From Microglena sp. YARC (Eukaryota > Chlorophyta > Chlorophyceae > Chlamydomonadales > Chlamydomonadaceae), in NCBI GenBank assembly GCA_022414725.1, contig CM039464.1, positions 10,024,038 through 10,088,037 of the forward strand: 64,000 nucleotides of DNA, written 5' to 3'. Positions 44,401 through 56,800 of this stretch are shown piece by piece (position 1 is the stretch's first letter; each line of letters begins with the position of its first letter). The notes beneath the pieces were generated by a model. The model had not been told where the DNA came from. It saw nothing but the letters and a program-made list of their open reading frames with translations, and made no database searches. Made by a program: the position numbers and the translations under genes.

Positions 44401-45199
44401 GTGGAAGGTTTGGCAAAAACAGGGTCCCAGGTAGCGATCGCTACTGGTAGGGAGGGGACAAAGCACTGGGTAAGCGAACACTATGCATTGATCCTTTTTT
44501 GGGGTAATTGCAGCAGCTTCCACCCAGCTCCATTAAACAGGCACTGTATCAAGCCCAAAGATTACAGCATTGGAATGCCTGTAATGCCAGCCTTCAGGCG
44601 TACTAGCTAGCTTCGGGTTAGGCCCAAGGGTGGGTGAAAGGAGCTGCCTAGAAGCTGCTACGCATAGCCCCAAAACAAAGGTGAAAGGAGCTACCTAGAA
44701 GCTGCTACAGGTAGCCCCAAAACAAATGTGAAAGGAGCTGCCTAGAAGCTGCTATGCATAGCCCCAAAACAAAGGTGAAAGGAGCTGCCTAGAATGTGCT
44801 ACGCGTAGCCCCAAAACAAAGGTGAAAGGAGCTGCCATGTAGCTGCTATGCGTAGCCCCCCCAAAGTTATAAGGTGCTGTCTAGAAGATGCTACGCGTAG
44901 CCTCCCCCAAAAGTTGAAAGGAGTTTCCTATGAGCTGCTACGTGTAGCCCCCCCTTCAAGCAGTGATGAGGTACCTACACAGTGCTGACAGGAGTTGTGT
45001 GTACTGCCTGCACAGTCATAACTTAAGCACTGGACATGAGGTACCTACGTAGTGCTGACAGGAGTTGTATGTACCGCCTGTACAGTCATACATTTGTAAG
45101 GATCTATGTCAACAGCCTGTACAGTCATACAAGTGAGTGCCATTCTTCTGAACTGCATAAGTGATTGTATATCTGAAAAACAATAACAACAATAACGGC

Positions 45200-45254
<55 letters not shown>

Positions 45255-45439
45255 AGAGCAACAACTAAAAGAATAAGAAAAACAGGAACAATAACAACAA
45301 CAACAACACCAACAACAATGAGAGCAACAACTAAAAGAATAAAAAGAACAGGAACAAGAACAACAGCAACAACAACTACAACAACAACAATAACAACAAC
45401 AACAACAACGAGAGCAACATCTAAAAGAATAAGAAGAAG

Positions 45440-45473
<34 letters not shown>

Positions 45474-45658
45474 ATAGCAACAAGTAAAAGAATAAGAAGA
45501 ACAGGAACAATAACACCAACACCACCACCACCACCAACAACAACAATAACAATAACAACAACAATGAGAGCAACAACTAAAAGAATAAGAAGAACAGGAA
45601 CAATAACAACAACAACAACAACAACAACAACAAAAAGAATAAGAAGAACAGGAACAAA

Positions 45659-45720
<62 letters not shown>

Positions 45721-45776
45721 AGAGCAACAACTAAAAGACTAAGAAGAACAAGAACAATAACAATAACAATAACAAT

Positions 45777-45819
<43 letters not shown>

Positions 45820-46402
45820 AGAGCAACAACTAAAAGACTAAGAAGAACAGGAACAATAACAATAACAATAACAACAACAACAATAATAACAACAACAGCA
45901 GCACCAACAACAACAGCACCACCAACAACAACAGCACCAACAACACCAACACTAGCACCAACACCTGTATGTGTGCAGAATGAGTGTTCATCCTGGAAAA
46001 TAGAAACATCACAGCAGGTCATCGGCTTTGGCGCACGCTCTGTTGTCCTGGTGAGTGGTATGAATGTGCATTGTGGAAATAGTGCTGGTGCTGGTGATGA
46101 TGGTAGAGACACTGGTGATGGTGGAGGTGATGATGATGATGATGATAGTGGTGATGATGGTTGTGATGATGATGGTGATAGTGGTGATGGTGCTGGTGAT
46201 GATGATTATGGTAGTGGTGGTGGTGATGATGATGGTGGCAACGGTGGTGGTGGTGATAGTGGTGGTTATGGTGGTGGTGGTGGTGGTGATAGTGGTAGTG
46301 GTGATGTGGTGATGATGATGGTGGCAATGGTGGTGGTGACACTGGTGGTGGTGGTATTGATGTGCATTGTGACACTGGTGATGGTGGTGGTGGTGGTGAT
46401 GA

Positions 46403-46434
<32 letters not shown>

Positions 46435-46955
46435 ATGATGGTGGTGGTGGTGGTGGTCATGGTGATGGTGGTGGTAATGACGATGATGGTGGTGGTGATG
46501 ATGGTGGTGGTGGTGGTGATGATGGTGGTAGTGGTGGTGGTGGTGGTGATGATGATGGTGGTGGTGGTGGTGGTGGTCATGGTGATGGTGGTGGTGGTGG
46601 TGATGATGGTGCTGGTGGCGGTGGTGATGATGGTGGTGGTCATGGTGATGGTGGTGTTGGTGGTGATGATGTTGGTGATGATGATGGTGTTGTTGTTGGT
46701 GGTGATGATGGAGGTGGTGGTAATGATGGTTGTGACGGTGGTAGTGGTGCATATTCGGATTCCTTTTGAAATTCTATGACATGTGTAGTACTAAGAAAAT
46801 CGTGTTTGGCCGACATATAAGCATGGTAAATTGCGGTACAAAGTACGAAAAGACCTGAGAAAAGACAGTTGAGACGAAAAACAACAATTCTCGGCAGATT
46901 CTCCATTTTTTTTATATATATATATATATATAAAATATATATATTATATATATAT

Positions 46956-46987
<32 letters not shown>

Positions 46988-47627
46988 CATATATATATGC
47001 ACACACCCACAAACGGCCGCTTGATCGCTCCCTGTCATATATATGCACAATCGTTCAATCACTTCCTGTCATGTCTGTGTCCCTGTGTCTTTGCAGGAGT
47101 TGGGGTTAGTGGTGCAGTCAGTGGGGCGCAAGGACGCAGGCAACCCCGTGGAGTGGTGCTTGGTGGAGCACCGACTGTACAGCCACAGCTTGGACGTGAG
47201 CCAAGAATGGGTAGACGCCATTCAATCAGGCGCACGCAATATTCTTCAGAGGTACGCTTGGCTTGGCTTGGGTTGGCTTGGCTTGGCATCAAATGTACCT
47301 TGCCACACACACACACACACACACAACCAACTTTACAGCCACAGCCTGGACGTGAGCCAAGAATGGGTAGACGCCATTCAATCAGGCGCACGCAATATCC
47401 TTCAGAGGTACGCTTGGCTTGGCTTGGCTTGGGTCGGGTCGGGTTAGGGTCGGGTTCAGTTGTGTTGTGTAGGGTTCGGTCAGGTTGGGTCTGGTTGGCT
47501 TGGCTTGGCTCGGGTCGGGTCGGGTCGGGTTCAGTCGTGTTGGGTTGGGTTGGATCGGATTGGGTTGGGTCTGGTTGGCTTGGCTTGGCTTGGTTGGGCT
47601 GGGTTGGGTTGGCTTGTACCCTGCCCG

Positions 47628-47678
<51 letters not shown>

Positions 47679-47854
47679 AAATAAATAAATACATGAATGA
47701 ACACACAAGGAACACACAATCAAATGAATAAATGCATGTTACGTCTTATGGCAAGGCGTTAAGTTGAGAAGGCTAGTTCACTTGGTTGTTAATCAGGCAC
47801 ATGCAATATCCCTCATACATACGCTTGGTGACATGACTTCTACCCCGACCACTC

Positions 47855-47885
<31 letters not shown>

Positions 47886-47923
47886 ACACACACACGTGCA
47901 CAAACACACACACACACGCACAC

Positions 47924-47980
<57 letters not shown>

Positions 47981-48017
47981 ACACACGGCACGTACACACA
48001 CGTGCACAAACACACAC

Positions 48018-48089
<72 letters not shown>

Positions 48090-50814
48090 ACACACACACA
48101 CAAATAAATGAAAGAATAAGTAATTATTAAGCCTTAGGTACGCTTGGTGGCATGCAGGGTCATTCAATCGGGTCGGTTTGGTGAGGTTATACAGGATTTG
48201 GCGGGTCTGGCGAGGTTTGGTGAGGTTTGACGGCTTTGGCAAGGCTTGGGGAGGTTTGACGGGGTTTGGCGAGGTATTGTGAGGTTTGACGGGGTTTGGA
48301 GAGGTTTGGTGAGGTTTGACGGGGTTTGGAGAGGTTTGGTGAGGTTTGACGGGTTTGGCGAGGTATGGTGAGGTTTTACGGGGTTTGGCGAGATTTGGTG
48401 AGGTTTTACGGGTTGGGTCAGCTTTGTTTTTTGTGCGACGCATCGTAAATTGAACGAATCGGTGCGACGCCAGTGAGACACTCAGGTGTGAAAGGTTTGC
48501 CGGAAATGGGACTCATGCTGTGACAATTGCGACGATTGCGAGGTGAAATTGTTTGGCAGGATCAGTCTGGCCAAAGTAGTCCCCCTTGCCCCCATCCACC
48601 CTATCCTCCCATGCCTATCTCTATCTTCCCCCTCCCCCTCCCCCCCCCCTCCTCCCCCCCCTCCTCCCCGTCACCCCCTCCTCTATATCACTCTCCCCCT
48701 TCAGCCCCCCTCCACTCCCCCCTCCCATCCCACCGTCCCCTTGCCCCATCCACCCCCTCCTCCCATACCTTTCTCTATCATGCCCCCTTCCCACCTCCCC
48801 TCTCCCCTCCTCCCCCTCCTTCACCCCCCCCCCCCCCCCCCCCCTTCACCCCGTCCTCTATTTCCCTCTCCCCCTTCAGCCCCCTCCACTCCCCCCCCCC
48901 CATCTCACCGTCCCCCTTGCCCCCATCCCACCCATCCTCCCATACTTTCTCTATCATGCCCTTCCCCCCTCCCCCCCTCTCCCCCCTCATTCCCTCTTCC
49001 TCTTCCTCCCCCCTTTCACTCCCCTCCCCCCCATCCCCCGGCCCCCTGTCCCCTCATCCCTCTGCCCCGCGGCCCCCTTCCCCGTCCCTCCCCTCCCTTC
49101 TTTCCCCTTCCCCCCCATCCCACCGCCCCCCTTTTCCTCCTCACCGCCCTTCCCTCCCCTCTCCCCCCCATCCCCCCGCCCCCGCCACCCTTTCACTCCC
49201 TCCCTCCCCCCCCTTCCCTCCCCTCTCCCCCATCCACCGCCCCCGCCACCCTTTTCCCTCCCCCCCTTCCCTCCCTCCCCCCCATCCTACCGCCCCCTGG
49301 CCCCCTCTCCCAGATAGACACATGTTGTGTGGATGGATGGTTGGATGAATGGATGGTTGGATGGATGGATGGATGGATAGATGGATGCATGCTACAGTCC
49401 AAGGGTAGGCCAAAAAGGCTGAAGGCACTTGCCCAACCGTGACAGGAAAGGTTAAAAAGAAAAAGTATTGATGAACTGAACCCCCAAAAGATAGGCACAT
49501 CCCCCAGTCCGGGGCACCTCCTGCCTCCGTCCCTCATCCTCTACCCCAACCTCAAACCCAAACCAAACCCTCAAACCAAGCCCCAATACAAACCCCAAAC
49601 CAAACCATAAATACAAACCAAACCAAACGCAACTTGCTCATCTTCACCAACCCCATGAGTAGTATGCAAAAACAAAAACCAAACCAACCCATCCCAAACC
49701 AAACCCAACTAACACACACCCTAACCCCACTCCACCATTGCATGCCTGCAGGCCTCGCAACTTGCTCATCTTCATCAACCCCGTGAGTGGTACGCGAAAA
49801 TGCCTCAAACTGTGGGAGCTTTCAGTTCAGCCGATGCTTGAGCGCGCGGAAGTGAAGTTCACAGTTGTCGAGACCATGCGACAGGTAAGCAAGAATGCGG
49901 CAAGCTGTGGGAGTGTTCAGTTCACGATTTTCGAGACCATGTGACAGGTAAGCATGGATCTGGTAAGCCGTGGGAGTGTTCAGTACAAGGATGTCGAGAC
50001 CATGCAACAGGTAAGCAAGAATGCAGCAGGCTGTGGATGTGTTCAGTACACGGTTGTCGAGACCATGCGACAGGTAAGCAAGAATGCGGCAAGCTGTGGG
50101 AGTGTTCAGTCCAGGCCATGCTTGAGCACGCTGAAGTGAAGTTCACAGTTGTCGAGACCATGGGACAGGTGAGCGCTAATGATGATGATGAGGAAGAGGA
50201 GGAGGAGGTGGAGGCGGAGGATGATAATGATGATGCTGATGCTAATTTTGGTTGTGGTGGTGATGATGATGGTTATATTGGTGGTGATGATGATGATGAT
50301 GATGATGATGTTAGTGGTGATGGGGAGGAGTAGGAGGATGGTGATGATGATGATGATGATGAGGAGGAGGAGGAGGAGGATGATAATGATCATGTTGATG
50401 TTGCTGCTGATGTTACTGATGCTGATGATAATGTTGCTGCTGCTGCTGATGATGATAATGTTGGTTGTGGTGGTGATGCTCATGATGATAATGTTGGTGG
50501 TGATGATGATGGTGTTGGTGGTGATGGGGAGGAGGAGGTGGAGGATGGCTGTGATAATGATGATGATGAAGAAGATAATGATGGTGATGATGGTGGTGGT
50601 GGTGGTTGCGTCGGTCGTGGTGGTGAGGATGATGATGATTGTAGTGTTGGTGGTGATGATGATGATGATGATGGTGGTGGAGGTGATGATAAGGATGATG
50701 ATGAGGATGATGGTGGTGGTGGTGATAATGATGATGATGATGATAAGAAGAAGATGGAGGAGGAGGAAGATGATGGTGGTGGTGGTGGTGGTGGTTATGA
50801 TGATGATGATGTTT

Positions 50815-50847
<33 letters not shown>

Positions 50848-53800
50848 TCATTTTTCTTGGTGTCGTACTGGACTCCAAATGTACCTGCTGCTTGACAGAT
50901 TCAAGTGGGACTTATATGGGGAATTATAATGCGGCAGGCTGTGGGAGCGTTCAGTACGGCCCATGGTTGAGTGGGCTGAAGTACAGTTCATGCTTGAGTG
51001 CGCTGAAGTACAGTTCATGCTTCAGTACGCTGAAGTACAGTTCACGCTTGAGTGCGCTGATGTACAGTTCATGCTTGAGTGCCCTGAAGTACAGTTCATG
51101 CTTGAGTGCGCTGAAGTACAGTTCATGCTTGAGTGCCCTGAAGTACAGTTTACGTTTGAGTGTGCTGAAGTACAGTTCACGCTCGAGTGCGCTGAAGTAC
51201 AGTTCATGCTTCAGTACGCTGAAGTACAGTTCACGCTTGAGTGCGCTGAAGTACAGTTCACGCTTGAGTGCAATGAAGTACAGTTCATGCTTGAGTGCCC
51301 TGAAGTACAGTTCACTTTTGAATGTGCTGAAGTACAGTTCACGCTCGAGTGCGCTGAAGTACAGTTCATGCTTCAGTACGCTAAAGTACAGTTCACGCTT
51401 GAGTGTGCTGATGTACAGTTCATGCTTTAGTGCCCTGAAGTACAATGCACGCTTGAGTGTGCTGAAGTACAGTTCACGCTCGAGTGCCCTGAAGTACAGT
51501 TCATGCTTGAGTGCGCTTGAGGACAGTTCATGCTTGAGTGCGCTAAAGTACAGTTCACGCTTGAGTGTGCTGAAGTACAGTGCACGTTTGATTGCGCCCA
51601 AAGTACAGTTCACGCCTGAGTGCACTGAAGTACAGTTCACGGTTGTCGAGACCACAAGGCAGGTAAGCATGAATGCGGCAGGCTACCAGAGCAGGTAGAT
51701 AACCCCCGCCAGGATCTTCCAGCCTCCTTCCTACTTGGCCAACCAGCCAACCAACTAACTATCCAACCAATCAACCAAGAAGCAAATTACCCAATTAACC
51801 AACCAACCAGCCAACCAACCAACCAACCAACCTACCAACCAACCAACTATGTCCACAGGACCACGCCAGAGATATTGTAACGGCCATGGATGAGGCTCAG
51901 ATGGCCAATTACCAAGGCATTATTGCGGTACGTTCTGTTTTTTTGAGGTGAGGGGCATTGTTGGGGTACGTTCTGTTTTTGGGGGGGGGCGTGGCATTGT
52001 TGCGGTACACTTTGTTTCTTTTCGGGGCGTGGCATTGTTGCTGTACACTTTGTTTCTTTTCGGGGCGTGGCATTGTTGCGGTACACTTTGTTTCTTTTCG
52101 GGGCGTGGCAGTGTTGCGGTACACTTTGTTTCTTTTCGGGGCGTGGCATTGTTGCGGTACACTCTGTTCCTTTTCGGGGCGTGGCATTGTTGCGGTACAC
52201 TTTGTTTCATTTCGGGGCGTGGCAGTGTTGTGGTACACTTTATTTCTTTTTGGGGCGTGGCATTGTTGCGGTACACTCTGTTTCTTTTGGGGGGCGTGGC
52301 GTTGTTGCGGTACACTTTGTTTCTTTTCGGGCGTGGCAGTGTTGTGGTACACTTTATTTCTTTTTGGGGCGTGGCATTGTTGCGGTACACTCTGTTTCTT
52401 TTGGGGGGCGTGGCGTTGTTGCGGTACACTTTGTTTCTTTTCGGGGCGTGGTAGTGTTGTTGGTACACTTTATTTCTTTTGGGGCGTGGCATTGTTGCGG
52501 TACACTCTGTTTCTTTTGGGGGCGTGGCGTTGTTGCGGTACAACTTTGTTTCTTTTCGGGGCGTGGCAGTGTTGTGGTACACTTTATTTCTTTTTGGGGC
52601 GTGGCATTGTTGCGGTACACTCTGTTTCTTTTGGGGGGCGTGGCGTTGTTGCGGTACACTTTGTTTCTTTTCGGGGCGTGGCAGTGTTGTGGTACACTTT
52701 ATTTCTTTTGGGGGCGTGGCATTGTTGTGGTACACTCTGTTCCTTTTGGGGGGCGTGGCGTTGTTGCGGTACACTCTGTTCCTTTGGGGGCGTGGCATTG
52801 TTGCGGTACACTCTGTTCCTTTGGGGGCGTGGCATTGTTGCGGTACACTCTGTTCCTTTAGGGGCGTGGCATTGTTGCGGTACACTCTGTTCCTTTTGGG
52901 GGGCGTGGCATTGTTGCGGTACATTCTGTTCCTTTGGGGGCGTGGCGTTTTTGCGGTACACTCTGTTCCTTTAGGGGCGTGGCATTGTTGCGGTACACTC
53001 TTTTCCTTTGGGGGCGTGGCATTGTTGCGGTACACTCTGTTCCTTTGGGGGGGCGTGGCGTTGTTTGCGGTATGTTCTGTTCCTTTGGGGGCGTGGCATT
53101 TGTTGCGGTACACTCTGTTCCTTTGGGGGCGTGGCCGTGTTGTGGTACGTTCTGTTTCTTTTAGGGGCGTGGCGTTGTTGCGGTACGTTCTGTTTCTTTT
53201 AGGGGCGTGGCGTTGTTGCGGTATGTTCTGTTTCTTTTGGGGGGCGTGGCGTTGTTGCGGTACGCTCTGTTTCTTTTGGTCGGGAAGCAAACGTTTTATT
53301 TACTTTTTATAAGCCGTATAGATGTATAAACGTATGCATATAAGCGTTTAAAGACGTATATGAAAAGTAGGCACTTCTTGAGAAAATACATTTACATGGG
53401 TTTAAAGGTATTGCCGCGTACCTAATTTCATTTGCATCACATATCAACTCTCAGGAAATAGCAGGTATGAAAAAAAAAAAAAAATATATAATATGTATAT
53501 AAATTTCATTTGCATCACATATCAACTCTCAGGAAAATAATCTGGCAAGTTTAGGTTGTCCAAATCTCAGAAAAGAAATCACGACCAGAAAGCGCGTCGA
53601 CCAAGAAGCGCGGTGCCAATCTGAGGGAGCCATTAAATGCCAGTTGGTCTATTATATAACTGTTGAAGTGTATAATAATATAAGTACATAACGGTATTGC
53701 AATATTATCCATGTTCACATTGCACTAGGCTTGCACCATTAATCCTTAAAGCCCACGTAGGAGCACAGCTAGTGGAATGGAAGGCTAGGTGGCGCTCTGA

Positions 53801-56800
53801 TATGTGTGCCATCCTGGCTATCTAGATCAACCTTTAGGCCCAATGTTTATAAAATGGTGCATGGGAATGGTGATTTGTATGACATATTGTGATAGAGGAG
53901 GTCAAAAGCTTTCCGATGAGCTATATAATTTCAAATATAGTGAAAACCAAGAAAGTTAAGTGCAGGGACGTGTGGTGTACTTCTCGAAGTACAGACAATA
54001 CATTTTTATACGACGTATATAAGGTCGATTTGAGAAAAACTATACGGCGTCTTTATACGTATAATCGTATATTATACGTTAATATGTCGGCCTAGCCCTA
54101 GACATATTCAACCAACCAATTGAAATTGAAATTGAAATTGAAATTCTTACATCCGTGTAATACCGTTACTCACAGGACGTGAAGTTAAGGACACCGTAGC
54201 GTAAGCCGGAGCTAACTATAGTCACCGAACCAACCAATGCTCTTGTGGTCCCTACAAAATTCAAGACGGCACAGAAAATAACAACAGCCATTCAGGGCAG
54301 ATGCAAAAACAATTCCTCTTTTCAGGGTCTTGGGACATCATCCCTCTTCCGCCACCAACTCACCGCCACCAACTTACCGCCACCAACTTACCGCCACCAA
54401 CTTACCGCCACCAACTTACCGCCACCAACTTACAATGAAGTTGCACATGGTCTCCCAACTTACAATGAAGTTGCACATGGTCTCATATGCCTGCTCCCAC
54501 TATGCTGTGGGAGCAGGCATATGCTGTGGGAGCAGGCATATGAGACAGGATGCTCAGCTCTGCCCCCACTATATATGTGTAGGGATAGGCGATATGTTAT
54601 TATATGATATCATGTCATCATACGATATCATATGATATCATATGATGCCGGTGGTCTGACTAGGTAACTTTGGCCTGGGCCATCATATCATATGACTTTT
54701 GTATGATATCATACGATATCATACTCGTCTTTGGTCAACATCATATGATTTGCCGTTCCCTATATATGTGTCTCATTTGCCTGCTCCCACTACATATATA
54801 TACGTTTCTATGTCGGCCCAACCCTACTTATAATCGCTTGGGCTGGTTATATGTCATTTGAGATAACTGTATTATGCTGTGCCAGTTATGCACTATTTGA
54901 AGGGTTCTGCCTGCAGGGGCATGGTAGTGAATAACAACCCACCACTGTTGTCGAACTGGAGTGTAGTAAAGCAGTGCTTGGGCTGGCTGTTCATGATGTG
55001 TTCGTTGCAGGTCGTCGTCAACCGCGATGGTAGCTTGTCCAGTTGAGGTAGGAGACCGCTCCCCACCGGCGTACGACGGGCTCCCTTAACACCACGCCCC
55101 ACCAGGCGTTATCATTACCTTTATGATGTGTTAATTGCCCAACCCTACATTATATATTTTATGTATTGATGTTTTGTATATCATTGATGTATTAGATGCT
55201 GACGGGACGCATGAAGCATTGCTTAAAGTCGGGGTCGGCGGTGAACTCAACATGCAAATATGATGGGATTTGAATTTTAATTTTAATTTGATTTGATTTG
55301 AAATATAGTTCACCTGTGCATGCAGATTGGAGGCGATGGTCTGTTCCAAGAGATTCTGACCGGACTTATGAAGCATCGCTTGAAGTGGGGGTCAGCGGTG
55401 AACTCCCCATCTCACACCATCCGTCTTGGCCACATACCTGGGGGATCCACAGATGCATGTGCTTATTCGTGAGTAGAGGGGGTGGGAGTGGCGTGTAGGT
55501 GGTGTGTGAGTGGTGTGGTGTGGTGGGGGTGGGGTAATGGGGGAGGGGAGCGGTGGTGGTGGCTGGTTTAGTGGTGGTAGTGTGGTGGAAGGTGGTGAGT
55601 AGTGGGTTACACCATTCGTCTTGGCCACATACCTGGGGGATCCACAGATGCATGTGCTTATTCGTGAGTAGTGGGGGAAGTGGTGGTATGGGTGGGTGGC
55701 TGGCAGGCTGGCTGACTGGAGTAGTGGTGGTAGTGTGGCGGAGTAAAGAGGAATCAATTCTGGGCCACATATCTGGGGGATCCACAGATGCATGTGCATA
55801 CTTGTGAGTAGTGGTGTGTGGGGGGGTAGGTGGTGTGTGTGTGGTGGTGGTGGTAGGGGGGTTGGGAGTGGCGGTATGTATGTGTGAGTGGGTGGGGGGG
55901 TAGGTGAGTGGCTGACTGGAGTTGTGGGGGTAGAGTGGTGGAGAGAAGAGAAATGAAGTATGGGCCACATACCTGTGGGATCCGCAGATGCATGTGCATA
56001 TTTGTGAGTAGTGGTGGTAGTGGGGTGGTGGGTGGTGGTGGGTGTGTGTGTGTGTGTGGGGGGGGGGGGCAGTGGGTTGGGGGCTTGTGGTGGTGGTGGT
56101 GGTGGTGGTGGTGGGGGGGGGAGGAACAATGGCAAATAAGAGAAATCAAGTATGGGCCACATACCTGTGGGATCCACAGATGCATGTGCATACTTGTGAG
56201 CAGGGTGGGTGGGAGTGGTGTGTGTGGGGGGGGGGGGGGGGGGGGGAGGGACAATGGCAAAAAAAGAGAAATCAAGTCTGGGCTACAACCACCACCCACC
56301 CCCCACCACCCACCTACCCCACACACACACCCAGTCTACACGGCACTCATTCTGTAGAAGTGGCAGTCATGCACACCCACCAACCACCACTCACCGCCCA
56401 CCACCCGTTAACCCACCACCACACCTCACTACCACCACCACCACACACCACACACACCACATCACCCACCACACACACACCACCACCACCACACACCACA
56501 CACACAGCACCACCACACCTCACCCCCCACCCCCCCCCCCCTCCCAGTCTACACGGCACTCGTTCCGTAGAAGTGGCCGTCATGCACATCTTGTTGGGGA
56601 CCCCTCTCTTTGGACGTGTCCAGTGTGTGTGCTCCTGGTGATCATCACAACCCACCACCACCACACCTCACCCACCACCACCACACACCACCCACCCACC
56701 ACCACCACGTATCACCCCCCTCCCAGCTTACACGGCACTCGTTCTGTAGAAGTGGTACCCACCCACCATAACCACCCCTCTCCCAGTTTACACGGCACTC

